Below are positions 45,268 through 53,677 of a DNA stretch of 64,000 nt, one piece after another (positions within the stretch are counted from its first letter, which is position 1; every line of letters begins with the position of its first letter). Under the pieces are notes generated by a model. It saw nothing but the letters and a program-made list of their open reading frames with translations, ran no database searches and was not told the origin of the DNA. A program made the position numbers and the translations under genes. The stretch lies in the NCBI RefSeq assembly GCF_003977615.1, contig NZ_RYZR01000001.1:1-64000 (forward strand). Reading direction: 5' to 3'. The stretch comes from Dyella dinghuensis (GTDB taxonomy: Bacteria > Pseudomonadota > Gammaproteobacteria > Xanthomonadales > Rhodanobacteraceae).

Positions 45268-45727
45268 GCGTTGCCTCTCCAGCAATCTGTTCGAAAAATG
45301 CGTCGGCATTGCGTGGCCGGTAAACCGTCAGGCGCGCTTCGGCGTGAATACCGGGTGCATCGATGTGGCAGGTGAAAACGCCCATGCCATGTTCGTCATG
45401 GAAGGAGCGTTCGGCCTCTACCAGCAACCGGGTACCCAACGGAAACGCTTCCACATTGCATACATACTGGCGCGTACCAAGCAGAAAGCCCAGCTGCACC
45501 GGTTCGTGCACTTCGCGTGCGTGACAGCCTGCCCATGCGGCGATGCTCTGCGCCATCAACTCGACGCCCACCCACGCGGGCAGGCTGCCATCGGCATCGA
45601 CAAACAAACCATCCGATTGCACGGTCTTTACGCAAACAATGCGCTCGCCTTCAACGTGCTCGATGCTGTCGAGGAGAATCATTTCGCCAGCATGGGGCAC
45701 CAGGTCGGCGAGGGGCCATGTGCTCAT
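45260..45727 (-). CDS. apeP: Hotdog-fold 3-hydroxyacyl-ACP dehydratase (ApeP-like)
   Basis: A 155-residue dehydratase for the polyene cycle. Features are Leu-Val-Pro-His-Ala-Gly-Glu-Met-Ile-Leu-Leu-Asp near the N-terminus, with the likely catalytic His, and Val-Gly-Val-Glu-Leu-Met-Ala-Gln-Ser-Ile-Ala-Ala-Trp with the acidic residue of the central hotdog helix. ATG 45727 overlaps the upstream ketosynthase stop (ATGA). It is a different dehydratase from the one fused to the ligase remnant at 49297-49929. Confidence 0.85.
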   Translation of the reverse strand: MSTWPLADLVPHAGEMILLDSIEHVEGERIVCVKTVQSDGLFVDADGSLPAWVGVELMAQSIAAWAGCHAREVHEPVQLGFLLGTRQYVCNVEAFPLGTRLLVEAERSFHDEHGMGVFTCHIDAPGIHAEARLTVYRPRNADAFFEQIAGEATHV

Positions 45728-46914
45728 GCCGGATCTCCGAAGATCAGACACGCATTGTTGCCGCCAAACGCGAACGAGTTGCTCATCAGGAACCGGCGAC
45801 CCTCGGCAGGCAAATGGCTGCCGACGTGCGTGAAATTCAGCCGCGGGAGTGCGGGGTCGGCATCGCCGTCCCACACATGCGGTGGCAGGCGGCGTTCGGC
45901 ATGGTTGTCCATCAAGCTCAACCAGCAGAAGGCGGCTTCGAGCGCGCCGGCTGCGGCGAGCGTATGGCCGGTCAGCGATTTCGTGGAAGAGCAGGGCACG
46001 CTTTGCGCAAACGTCGAAGCGACGGCGAGGCTTTCCATGCTGTCGTTATGCTCGGTGGCGGTGCCGTGCAGGTTGATGTAATCGATCTGCGCTGCGTCGA
46101 GTTCCGCATTGCGCAACGCAGCCAGCATCGCCTTTTGCGCACCCGTTCCTTCCGGGTCCGGTGACGACATGTGGTAGGCATCCGAACTGGCGCCGCCACC
46201 CAGCAGTTGCACCGCGGATTTCTCGTGCGTCATCAAAAAGACCACGGCGGCTTCACCGATATTGATGCCGCGTCGATTCACGGAGAAAGGATCGCAACGC
46301 TGCAAATCGACCGCTTCCAGCGCATGAAAACCGTTGATGGCCAAACGGCACAGCGTGTCCACGCCACCGCATACGACCGCATCGCAAAGGCCAAGACGCA
46401 GCAGGCGCTGCGCACTCAGCAATGCACGCGCGCCCGATGTGCATGCCGTGGAAATGCTGTAGCACGGACCGGCGAGTTCCAGCCATTCGGCCAGAAATTC
46501 AGCGGGTGCACCGAGTTCCTGATGGGCGTAGCGATAATCGGCAGGCCACTGGCCATTGCGTCGATAGGCACCGATGCCGTGCGTCGCTTCCTCGATACCG
46601 GTCGTGCTTGTGCCGAGTACGACGCCGATACGGCCGTGGCCATAACGCGAGATAGCTGCGCGTATATCCGATTCGATTTCCTTCGCGGCTGCTAGCAGCA
46701 GCTGGTTGTTTCGGTTGTTGCGGCGGTTGGCGAGTTTCGCGGGGATTGATGGCAACGGTGCCTGCACGCTTCCCATTGGAGGAGCGTGGCCGGGAATCCA
46801 TCCAGCCTCAGGTCGAATGCATGAGTCATCACCCGCGAACAACGCTTCGGATACCGCGGACTTTCCCGCGCCGAGATTGCAGACCACACCGAGGGCGTTG
46901 AGGTAGGTATTCAT
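45724..46914 (-). CDS. apeO: Beta-ketoacyl-ACP synthase (ApeO-like)
   Basis: Condensing enzyme of 396 residues with an intact triad: Cys158 in Ser-Thr-Ala-Cys-Thr-Ser, His283 in Asn-Leu-His-Gly-Thr-Ala-Thr and His317 in Thr-Gly-His-Thr-Leu. The N-terminal Arg-Asn-Asn-Gln-Leu-Leu-Leu-Ala-Ala and Gly-Thr-Ser-Thr-Thr-Gly features are those I associate with ApeO. In studied APE systems ApeO pairs with the chain-length factor ApeC. Upstream lies a REPIN, so it may start a second transcript. Confidence 0.87.
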   Translation of the reverse strand: MNTYLNALGVVCNLGAGKSAVSEALFAGDDSCIRPEAGWIPGHAPPMGSVQAPLPSIPAKLANRRNNRNNQLLLAAAKEIESDIRAAISRYGHGRIGVVLGTSTTGIEEATHGIGAYRRNGQWPADYRYAHQELGAPAEFLAEWLELAGPCYSISTACTSGARALLSAQRLLRLGLCDAVVCGGVDTLCRLAINGFHALEAVDLQRCDPFSVNRRGINIGEAAVVFLMTHEKSAVQLLGGGASSDAYHMSSPDPEGTGAQKAMLAALRNAELDAAQIDYINLHGTATEHNDSMESLAVASTFAQSVPCSSTKSLTGHTLAAAGALEAAFCWLSLMDNHAERRLPPHVWDGDADPALPRLNFTHVGSHLPAEGRRFLMSNSFAFGGNNACLIFGDPA

Positions 46915-46983
46915 GTGAAGAGCATTGCTGCGAAAGTTCGCGCGAAAGAGCGTTGAGCTTGCGCGATAGGGAAGTTCTCCTCA

Positions 46984-47134
46984 CCGTCATTCCGGCGCAG
47001 GCCGGAATCCAGTGTCCCCAGTGTCGAACCAGACGATCGCCAGTGCGCGCGCCTACCGCCTAGGCGAGCAACGTGGCGATACAACACCAATGAGGCAATA
47101 CAGTCACTGGATTCCGGCCTGCGCCGGAATGACG
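46984..47134. repeat. REP-type inverted-repeat pair, copy 2 (inside the pigment cluster)
   Basis: Arms CCGTCATTCCGGCGCAGGCC and the inverted partner at 47106-47134 flank an about 95-base spacer. It lies in the 256-base gap between the methyltransferase gene and the ketosynthase start. Confidence 0.92.
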
Positions 47135-47170
47135 ATGAGGTGAGCGTGCGGCTACGCGGATAGAGAAGTG

Positions 47171-47887
47171 TCATGGCTGCGGCTTCCTCACCGCTGCATT
47201 CACCAGCGTCTCTGCACGCTGCCCAGGCGGAGGCGGTGCGCGCAAACCCCAGCGCTCCATCAAACCGAAATCTTTGGAACGGCTCCACCACAGGTAAGGG
47301 AACGACACGTTCTCAGGGCCAAACTGAAAGCCCTGCCGACGCAACATCTCCAGATATTCCTCCGCCGTCTTCTGCACGTCCATCGGATGCCGGAAGAACC
47401 AGCGAATCACCCATGTGTCGATATAAGCCTTGGTGGATTCGGCAAAAAGCAGCAAACCGCCAGGCTTGAGCACGCGCCAGAATTCAGCCAGCGCACGCTC
47501 CTGTTCCACCAGATGATGAAATGTCTGGTGACAGAACACGATATCCACGCTCGCATCCGGCAGCGGAATCTGCGCGCAATCGGCGGTGAACAGTTCGGCG
47601 TTGATGCCTTCACGCGCCGCCTCAGCGCGCGAAAGGTCGATGCTGTGAGGATCGGCATCCAGCCCCAACAGACGCACCGGCTGAAACGCATCCCGCAAAA
47701 AGCGGAACGATTTGCCCTGACCACAGCCAACATCCAGCAAGCTCCCGCCTTGCGGCAGCGGTTCGCCAATCAAACGCTTCAGGTCGTTGATTGCCACGCG
47801 CAGCACATGATGCTGCCACGTATGACTGCGCAGGAAATGAAACCCGATACGGGTTTCCTCGACATAGGTTGGGCTTGCGTAATTCAT
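47171..47887 (-). CDS. SAM-dependent methyltransferase of the pigment cluster
   Basis: A 238-residue class I methyltransferase with motif I Leu-Leu-Asp-Val-Gly-Cys-Gly-Gln-Gly-Lys (51-60), a post-I acidic Gly-Leu-Asp-Ala-Asp and Cys-His-Gln-Thr-Phe-His-His-Leu. Its ATG overlaps the thioesterase stop (ATGA), so it belongs to the operon. Methylation of the aryl head group is the likely job, as in other aryl-polyene systems; this is inference. Confidence 0.85.
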   Translation of the reverse strand: MNYASPTYVEETRIGFHFLRSHTWQHHVLRVAINDLKRLIGEPLPQGGSLLDVGCGQGKSFRFLRDAFQPVRLLGLDADPHSIDLSRAEAAREGINAELFTADCAQIPLPDASVDIVFCHQTFHHLVEQERALAEFWRVLKPGGLLLFAESTKAYIDTWVIRWFFRHPMDVQKTAEEYLEMLRRQGFQFGPENVSFPYLWWSRSKDFGLMERWGLRAPPPPGQRAETLVNAAVRKPQP

Positions 47888-48342
47888 GTCGCGACCGAAG
47901 AAGATTTGTGCGAAACATCGCGCAGTCGGCGTTCGACTGCATCCGTAAATACCGTTGGCGATACCAGCTGCATCTCACCGGTGTCGAGCTTCACCGCAAC
48001 CTGCGAGGTGCTTGCACGTGTCAAGCGTTGGCCGGTGGCGGCATCCTGAATCAGGTAGTGGATCAACAGACGGTTCTGCCATTCGATGAGATCGGCGCGG
48101 GCCGTCAGGCGTTGCCCGAAGCGCGCAGCCTGCACGTAGCGCAATTGCAGATCGATCACCGGCCAGGCATAGCCGGACTCTTTCATCTGCGTATAGTTAT
48201 GGCCGATGTCGTCGAGCAGCGCGCAGCGGGCGACTTCCAGATACTTCACGTAATGGCCGTGCCATACCACGTCCATCGAATCGACGTCGTAGAACGGCAC
48301 CAGAATATCGACCGTGGTATGCAGTACACCGCTACGACGCAT
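47884..48342 (-). CDS. 4-Hydroxybenzoyl-CoA thioesterase-like hotdog protein (ApeK-like)
   Basis: A 152-residue single-hotdog thioesterase with Val-Pro-Phe-Tyr-Asp-Val-Asp-Ser-Met-Asp-Val-Val-Trp-His-Gly-His-Tyr-Val-Lys-Tyr, the 4HBT signature with catalytic Asp. ATG 48342 overlaps the upstream acyltransferase by 11 bases. It could release the finished polyene from ACP or edit mis-primed ACP. Confidence 0.85.
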   Translation of the reverse strand: MRRSGVLHTTVDILVPFYDVDSMDVVWHGHYVKYLEVARCALLDDIGHNYTQMKESGYAWPVIDLQLRYVQAARFGQRLTARADLIEWQNRLLIHYLIQDAATGQRLTRASTSQVAVKLDTGEMQLVSPTVFTDAVERRLRDVSHKSSSVAT

Positions 48343-49315
48343 CGTTGGCTCCCGGTTCGGCTGATTGCCAATACGCATAGAAATTGAACCACTGGCGAGG
48401 TGCCATCAGGCACTGCTGCGCCAGATGATCGGCATAACGCTGTATCCATGCCTGGATCGTGGCATCCCGCTTGCCGCGCTCCCACTGCGCTTTATCAAGA
48501 AACGGATCGAGAATGATGCGGTAACGGCCATCCACTTTCAGGCAGCACAGCAGATTCACCGGGCAGCGAAGCAGTCCTGCCATCAGCCATGGTCCCTGAG
48601 GGAAGGCGGCGGCATGCCCAAGAAAATCCACCACAACGCGACGACCATCATGCAGCGGTACGCGGTCTCCCGCGATCGCCAGCCATTCGCCGCGTTCGAT
48701 CCGCTGCGACAAATCCATCATCATCGCGGTATCCAGTTCGCTCACCTGGATCAAACGCATGCTTTTATCGCCCGCTTCGCCTAGCAGGCGATTGAACTGC
48801 GCGACATGCCGGTTATGTACCAGCACATTGAGCGGCACCTGTTCGCCCAGCTCTGCCATCGCGCGGCATACATCCGGATTACCCAGATGCGTGACCACCA
48901 GAATCTCCCCACGCCCGCCGAGGTGACTACGTATCAACCGACTACGCACACCCGACGGATCCACCAGCTGCACCTGTTCGAAACGCAGATAACCGCGCCA
49001 TACGTCCAGGCGATCGAGCAGATTGTCGGCAAACGCGATGAATTGGCGATACACGCTGCCGAGCGACGGATTCAGCGACGAGCGCCCGCTCCATTCGGCC
49101 AGATACGACTGGTATTGCCGGATATTCCGGCGCGCCGTACGCGCCGATACAAAGAAGTACAGCACGATCAGGTAAAGCACTGGCGTGAGAATGCGACGCC
49201 CCAGCACGCGCACGCCGAATGCCGTCAGCCGCATCAGAAAGAGACTGCCGCGCTCCTTGTGCGTAGACCAATGACGTTCGTGCACAACCTGCTCGTTCAT
49301 GTATCGGCGCTCCAT
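48332..49315 (-). CDS. LpxL/HtrB-like acyltransferase
   Basis: A 327-residue membrane-associated acyltransferase with one N-terminal hydrophobic helix (about residues 44-58) and the lipid A acyltransferase-type pattern Val-Val-Thr-His-Leu-Gly-Asn-Pro-Asp (His-x4-Asp) and Gly-Asp-Arg-Val-Pro-Leu. In E. coli-type clusters I recall this domain fused to a glycosyltransferase (ApeJ); here the glycosyltransferase is separate at 56805. It probably attaches the polyene to its lipid anchor. ATG 49300 (ATGA overlap with the upstream gene) is an equally good start. Confidence 0.8.
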   Translation of the reverse strand: MERRYMNEQVVHERHWSTHKERGSLFLMRLTAFGVRVLGRRILTPVLYLIVLYFFVSARTARRNIRQYQSYLAEWSGRSSLNPSLGSVYRQFIAFADNLLDRLDVWRGYLRFEQVQLVDPSGVRSRLIRSHLGGRGEILVVTHLGNPDVCRAMAELGEQVPLNVLVHNRHVAQFNRLLGEAGDKSMRLIQVSELDTAMMMDLSQRIERGEWLAIAGDRVPLHDGRRVVVDFLGHAAAFPQGPWLMAGLLRCPVNLLCCLKVDGRYRIILDPFLDKAQWERGKRDATIQAWIQRYADHLAQQCLMAPRQWFNFYAYWQSAEPGANDAS

Positions 49316-49929
49316 GCCAAACGACCTGAGGAATAAGCCTTATCGCCGTCGCGATAAGCGAAATGCAATTTGTGACGCGCGGCATCGTGACGAAGCGTGA
49401 GATCGGCGCGGTCGCCGGGACGCATCAGCTGCTGGAACTTCAGCGCTTCCATGGCGTTGCAACGTAACGGTGTGCCAAGCCGCGTGGAAGCGAGCGACAA
49501 CGCCCAGGCAACCTGTACGGCGCCCGGTAAAACCGGCGCTTGCGGAAAGTGGCCCGGAAAATAGACGAGATCGAGCGGCACGCGCAGCGACAATGTCCAC
49601 ACGCCGTCGTCCTCGTGCTCTTCCGTTAGCTCGACATCCCGCGGAAGAGGGGACTGCAACAACGCGTCCATCTGCGCTGCGGTAACCAGCCTTGGCATAT
49701 CGTCGAACAATCGGAATGTCAGCGGTTCGCCCTGATATCCCGCAGTCTGCAGATGTTCCTGCAAAGTATTCACCACACCTTGGCGTCCATGACGGCAAAG
49801 CGCATCGACACCGCCGCGGTTGAATGCGACCAGTGCGCCGGGCGTGGACGCGCTGGCATAACCGCACTGCGCATCGTCCACCCAGGCGTGGGTGCGCAAA
49901 TGTCTGGCGATGTGCGCCAAATCCACCAT
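49297..49929 (-). CDS. Fusion of an AMP-ligase C-terminal remnant to the ApeI-like dehydratase
   Basis: A 210-residue protein. Residues 93-210 are an ApeI-type hotdog dehydratase with Val-Tyr-Phe-Pro-Gly-His127-Phe-Pro-Gln-Ala-Pro-Val-Leu-Pro-Gly. Residues 1-92 align by eye with the small C-terminal domain of acyl-AMP ligases: His-Leu-Arg-Thr-His-Ala-Trp-Val-Asp-Asp-Ala, Gly-Ala-Leu-Val-Ala-Phe-Asn, and Phe-Asp-Asp-Met-Pro-Arg. The catalytic Gly-Lys of the A10 motif is replaced by Ala-Ala. The ATP-binding large domain is absent. ATG 49929 overlaps the upstream membrane-protein stop (ATGA). The remnant cannot be an active ligase. Confidence 0.78.
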   Translation of the reverse strand: MVDLAHIARHLRTHAWVDDAQCGYASASTPGALVAFNRGGVDALCRHGRQGVVNTLQEHLQTAGYQGEPLTFRLFDDMPRLVTAAQMDALLQSPLPRDVELTEEHEDDGVWTLSLRVPLDLVYFPGHFPQAPVLPGAVQVAWALSLASTRLGTPLRCNAMEALKFQQLMRPGDRADLTLRHDAARHKLHFAYRDGDKAYSSGRLAWSADT

Positions 49930-50474
49930 CACGCCATGGCCCTCAAGCGCTTGCGCAACAGCCATTCGCCGGCAAACAGCGTGCCCATGATGAAATACAC
50001 CAGCAGGCCGTTGTAAAGCGTCCACCATGACAGCGGTGCCCACAGCGTCAGCGCCGCCGACACCACACCATTGAAGACGAAAAAGGCCACCCACACCCAC
50101 GTGACTTTGCGTGTGTAGGGAATGGCCGCATCCGGAAGATCGGGCTCGCGCACGCGTGCGATGCGCTCGATCAACGGCGGTCCGTAAACAAGGCTGAGGC
50201 CGAAGGCACACAGTAAAAGTGCGCTGATCAATGTGGGATACCAGCGTTCCAGCGCATCGTTGCCGCTGAAGGCAAGCAACGCGCAATACGTCAGCGCTGC
50301 GCCCAGCATAAGTTTTCCGCCAGGTTGCTTCAGCAGCGCTGGCGCGCGAATCAGCCAGATCGCACCCAGCACCAACGCGAACATCGGCGGCGGCACGCGA
50401 TCCATGCCGAAATACACCACGAAGGGGTAGAGCACCCCCACCAGCGGCAACAGGATGGACGTCAGCTTTTGCAT
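49929..50474 (-). CDS. COG4648-type membrane protein of the pigment cluster (ApeG-like)
   Basis: A 181-residue inner-membrane protein with five or six hydrophobic segments: residues 5-20, 31-45, 55-68, 82-98, 127-145 and 152-170. The family occurs in aryl-polyene clusters directly before the AMP-ligase gene. ATG 50474 overlaps the ACP stop by 13 bases and the stop overlaps the next ATG. Function is unknown; a scaffold or lipid-linked export role is possible. Confidence 0.78.
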   Translation of the reverse strand: MQKLTSILLPLVGVLYPFVVYFGMDRVPPPMFALVLGAIWLIRAPALLKQPGGKLMLGAALTYCALLAFSGNDALERWYPTLISALLLCAFGLSLVYGPPLIERIARVREPDLPDAAIPYTRKVTWVWVAFFVFNGVVSAALTLWAPLSWWTLYNGLLVYFIMGTLFAGEWLLRKRLRAMA

Positions 50475-50731
50475 GCGTCCTGCTGTGCCTGCACGAAGGC
50501 GGCGAGACTGGCGACGGTGGTGAAGTGCTGGCGCGCATCCTTCGAATCGGACGCGATGCGAATGTCGTAGCGTTTCTGCAACGCCAGCGCCAGTTCCAAT
50601 GCATCCACCGAATCGAGGCCGAGGCCTTCGCCGAACAGTGGCTGATCCGGTGGAATGTCGTCGACAGCGACGTCCTCCAGATTGAGGGTGTCGATAATCA
50701 GTTGAGCGATTTCCTGCTGCAAGGCATTCAC
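50462..50731 (-). CDS. Acyl carrier protein (second ACP of the cluster)
   Basis: An 89-residue ACP with the 4'-phosphopantetheine site Ser41 in Gly-Leu-Gly-Leu-Asp-Ser-Val-Asp. GTG 50731 overlaps the acyltransferase stop (GTGA). The last third carries an extra Ala-Arg-Gln-His segment compared with FabACP. It carries either the aryl starter or the growing polyene; two distinct ACPs are usual in these clusters. Confidence 0.88.
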   Translation of the reverse strand: MNALQQEIAQLIIDTLNLEDVAVDDIPPDQPLFGEGLGLDSVDALELALALQKRYDIRIASDSKDARQHFTTVASLAAFVQAQQDACKS

Positions 50732-51522
50732 GATGACGAAAGCTCCTTGAGGAAAAGACGGTGAAGGTGTTCGTTGAGTCGGCGCGATGCAATCGGCAAC
50801 GATGCATCGGACGTAAAGGATTCCGGCGCAATGTCCTGGCCCACGCGCAGTGTCACCTGTACGCGCCTTTCCGGAATGCGATACCACGGCTCGGCTTTCG
50901 TCAGCGTGGTGGGCTTGACCGTGATGAAGACGGGTGTGATGGTGCGCGCGCCGCGCAAGGCGATGGCGGCGGCTCCGCGATGAAATACGGGTGGTTTGTT
51001 GGGTTTGGTGCGCGTGCCTTCCGGAAAAACAATCAATGTTTCGCCGGCACGCAACGCGTCGGCCGCGCGTTCCAGCATATCGGGGCTGCCGTTGTTGCTG
51101 ATGTAGTGCGCACGAATGACCGGGCCGCGTGTGAACGGATTGCGCCACATGCTTTCCTTCACCACGCAATTGGTGTTGCGGATGTGCGCGATGAGAAACA
51201 CCACGTCGATCAGCGACGGATGATTGGCGATGATCATCTGACCGGGTTGGCCTAGGCGTTCGGCGCCGACGAAGTCGTACTTCAACACGCCGCTGCGATA
51301 CATAAACTGCACGTGCAGCCAGAACGCCTTGCTGATGGCATGACGCGCGCGCCGCCGGCGCGTTGCGGTATCGCCGGGCAGCAAACCCAGCAGTGGCAGC
51401 ACGATCACACGCAAGATGAGGCCGCCCAATCCGAACAGCACAAAGCTCGCACCGGTGGCGAAGAGCCGCCAGACGTAGTTGCCGGCGCTTGAGCGCCTTA
51501 CCGGACTCGCTGCCAGGTCCAT
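50728..51522 (-). CDS. 1-Acylglycerol-3-phosphate acyltransferase-like protein
   Basis: A 264-residue PlsC-type acyltransferase with the catalytic Asn-His-Pro-Ser-Leu-Ile-Asp (HX4D) and Phe-Pro-Glu-Gly-Thr-Arg-Thr motifs and an N-terminal membrane segment. ATG 51522 is chosen for a GGAAG site; ATG 51537 is in frame. The gene overlaps the chain-length-factor end by about 25 bases. In the pigment pathway it is the candidate for esterifying the aryl polyene to a glycerolipid acceptor. Confidence 0.85.
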   Translation of the reverse strand: MDLAASPVRRSSAGNYVWRLFATGASFVLFGLGGLILRVIVLPLLGLLPGDTATRRRRARHAISKAFWLHVQFMYRSGVLKYDFVGAERLGQPGQMIIANHPSLIDVVFLIAHIRNTNCVVKESMWRNPFTRGPVIRAHYISNNGSPDMLERAADALRAGETLIVFPEGTRTKPNKPPVFHRGAAAIALRGARTITPVFITVKPTTLTKAEPWYRIPERRVQVTLRVGQDIAPESFTSDASLPIASRRLNEHLHRLFLKELSSS

Positions 51523-52241
51523 CGACGCGTCTTCCATGTATGAATCAATGTGTTGCTTTGGCCATGCAGGGCGCGCACAAGATCCAGCGCGTGCGGCCAT
51601 TCGCTTGCCGCAGAACCTTCCCCGGCGGGCTCCAGGCGCAGTTCCCAGTGTTGCCCAGTCTGCGTGTTGTCGCCCTCCTGGATTTTCCCCACTTTAATAG
51701 CCAGAGCATACGAAAACGGCACATCGTCGATCCAGCTGTCGTAGGCGGCCGGAGGACGTTCTTCGGCGATCACGACCAGCGCGGCGGCCGCGCCGTCTTC
51801 GAGCAGCGTGGCTACTTCCACCATGGCATGCTCGAACGTATCAGCCTCGCCTGCGATGGCGACAGATTCCCCGTGTTGCCCGCGCAGAATCGACCATTGG
51901 CCAGCGATGGCGTTGTGCACCGAAAGGCCGAACTGTGTGGGGGAGAGCGGCTGTTCATCGGCCACTTCGCTGAGCAGCGCGAACGTGCGTGGCGTTTCGC
52001 CATGGCGTGAAGCGAACACGAACGGCAACTGTTCGTTCTCGCCGCAAAGCGGCCATGCGACGTGCATGGTCATGCGCGCGAGGCGGCTGAGACGGCGGCG
52101 CTGCATGGCCGGAAGAAAATCGCAGGCCGGTTGCTCGTTGTTGTCGGGCAGATGAGTAGGTTGATGTGCCCACGCTTCCCACACTTCGTGAGTGTCGAGG
52201 GTGGGAGCCCAAGCTTGGTACTGGTCAATGCGAAAGCGCAT
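51498..52241 (-). CDS. apeC: Beta-ketoacyl synthase chain-length factor (ApeC-like)
   Basis: A 247-residue ketosynthase-like protein lacking the active-site Cys and the two His, as expected for a chain-length factor. It shows Phe-Val-Phe-Ala-Ser-Arg-His-Gly-Glu and Leu-Ser-Pro-Thr-Gln-Phe-Gly-Leu-Ser-Val-His-Asn-Ala, typical of this family. It should pair with an active ketosynthase (ApeO-like at 45724). ATG 52241 is preferred over the TTG one codon upstream. A REPIN lies immediately upstream. Confidence 0.85.
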   Translation of the reverse strand: MRFRIDQYQAWAPTLDTHEVWEAWAHQPTHLPDNNEQPACDFLPAMQRRRLSRLARMTMHVAWPLCGENEQLPFVFASRHGETPRTFALLSEVADEQPLSPTQFGLSVHNAIAGQWSILRGQHGESVAIAGEADTFEHAMVEVATLLEDGAAAALVVIAEERPPAAYDSWIDDVPFSYALAIKVGKIQEGDNTQTGQHWELRLEPAGEGSAASEWPHALDLVRALHGQSNTLIHTWKTRRWTWQRVR

Positions 52242-52271
52242 CAACTTACCTCTCGCCTCAACGTCGCCCCA

Positions 52272-52394
52272 CCGTCATTCCGGCGCAGGCCGGAATCCAG
52301 TGTCGCGGCGCTCCGCCAAGTACGCAACGCGCTTTTATGTCGTGTGCTTCGCACGTCATTTTCGACTGGATTCCGGCCTGCGCCGGAATGACGG
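52272..52394. repeat. REP-type inverted-repeat pair, copy 3 (inside the pigment cluster)
   Basis: Arms CCGTCATTCCGGCGCAGGCC and the inverse at 52368-52394 flank an about 65-base spacer. It fills nearly all of the 181-base gap between the second ketosynthase stop and the chain-length-factor start. Confidence 0.92.
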
Positions 52395-52422
52395 TAAGGC
52401 ATGTGGAGGGCGACCGGGCACA

Positions 52423-53646
52423 TCAACGCAGCGCCTTGAAAATCAGCGATGTATTTATACCCCCAAACGCGAAGTTGTTATTCATCACATACTCCGCCTC
52501 CATCGCGCGACCCGAGCCGATGATGTAATCCAGCTCAGCACAAGCCGGATCCGGCTCGCTGAGATTGATCGTCGGCGCAAACCAGCCATTGCGCATCATC
52601 TCCACCGCCCACCACGATTCCAGCGCGCCGCACGCGCCCAGCGTGTGGCCGACATAACTTTTCATCGAGCTGATAGGAACGCGTGCACCAAGCACATTGG
52701 CAGTAGCATGGCTTTCCGCAATATCGCCGCGATCGGTAGCCGTGCCATGTGCACTGACGTAACCGATCGCTTCCGCCGAAAGCTGCGCATCCTGCAACGC
52801 TATCTGCATCGCAGTCGCCATTGTTTCGCTGGTCGGCTGCGTGATGTGATTGCCATCGGAGTTGCAGCCGAAGCCGATCACCTCGGCGTAGATGCGCGCA
52901 CCGCGAGCTAGCGCATGTTCGTATTCTTCCAACACCAGAGTCGCAGCGCCTTCACCGACGACCAGGCCATCGCGTGTGCGATCGAACGGACGCGGCGTCA
53001 GACTTGCCTCATCGTTGCGGGTGCTGGTGGCAAACAACGTATCGAACACGGCGACACCGGGTCCGGAAAGTTCCTCTGCGCCGCCGCACAACATCAGCTT
53101 CTGCTTGCCCGCCTGGATCGTTTCGTAGCCGTAACCGATCGCCTGACTCCCCGACGTGCACGCACTGGACGTCGGCAGAATGCGGCCTTTCAACCCGAAG
53201 AATACGCCGACATTCACCGCCGTCGTATGCGCCATCATCTGCACGTAGCTCGTTGCCGTCACGCCTTGCATCGAGCCGGTTTCCAGCATGCGGCCCATCA
53301 CGCGTACAGGCTCGATGCTGCCGCCGGACGATCCATAGGCCACACCCATGCGTCCGTCACTGATATTCGGGTCGCCATGCAGCCCCGCATCGCGCAATGC
53401 GCGTTCGCTCGCCGCAACAGCCAGCTGCGCAACGCGGCCCATCGAGCGCAGATGTTTGCGCGGCCAATCGGGCAATTTGAAATCGTCGACAGGACAACCG
53501 AGCCGGCTATTCAGCGAATCGAAGAAATCCCACTCCGGCATCTTGCGCACGGCATTGCGGCCTTCGCGCAAGCGCGATTCGATCTGCGACCAATCATGTC
53601 CCAGCGGCGTAATGCCACCCATGCCGGTGATAACGACACGCTTCAT
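52423..53646 (-). CDS. apeR: Beta-ketoacyl-ACP synthase (ApeR-like)
   Basis: FabF-type condensing enzyme of 407 residues with Cys163 in Ser-Ser-Ala-Cys-Thr-Ser, His300 in Ser-Ala-His-Gly-Thr-Ala-Thr and His334 in Val-Gly-His-Thr-Leu. The N-terminus Met-Lys-Arg-Val-Val-Ile-Thr-Gly-Met-Gly and the Asn-Ala-Val-Arg-Lys-Met-Pro-Glu-Trp segment point to the ApeR type. ATG 53646 (GGAGC site) is chosen; an ATG five codons upstream also fits. It is probably a second extension or initiation ketosynthase. Confidence 0.88.
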   Translation of the reverse strand: MKRVVITGMGGITPLGHDWSQIESRLREGRNAVRKMPEWDFFDSLNSRLGCPVDDFKLPDWPRKHLRSMGRVAQLAVAASERALRDAGLHGDPNISDGRMGVAYGSSGGSIEPVRVMGRMLETGSMQGVTATSYVQMMAHTTAVNVGVFFGLKGRILPTSSACTSGSQAIGYGYETIQAGKQKLMLCGGAEELSGPGVAVFDTLFATSTRNDEASLTPRPFDRTRDGLVVGEGAATLVLEEYEHALARGARIYAEVIGFGCNSDGNHITQPTSETMATAMQIALQDAQLSAEAIGYVSAHGTATDRGDIAESHATANVLGARVPISSMKSYVGHTLGACGALESWWAVEMMRNGWFAPTINLSEPDPACAELDYIIGSGRAMEAEYVMNNNFAFGGINTSLIFKALR

Positions 53647-53677
53647 CGGCAATAGCTCCATGCCACGTACATCATGT

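Noticed and set aside
49930-50604. A much longer upstream extension of the dehydratase frame
   Set aside because: The extra 225 residues are Arg/His/Ala-rich noise opposite in frame to the COG4648 membrane protein and ACP. The ATG at 49929 with its ATGA overlap is the sensible start.
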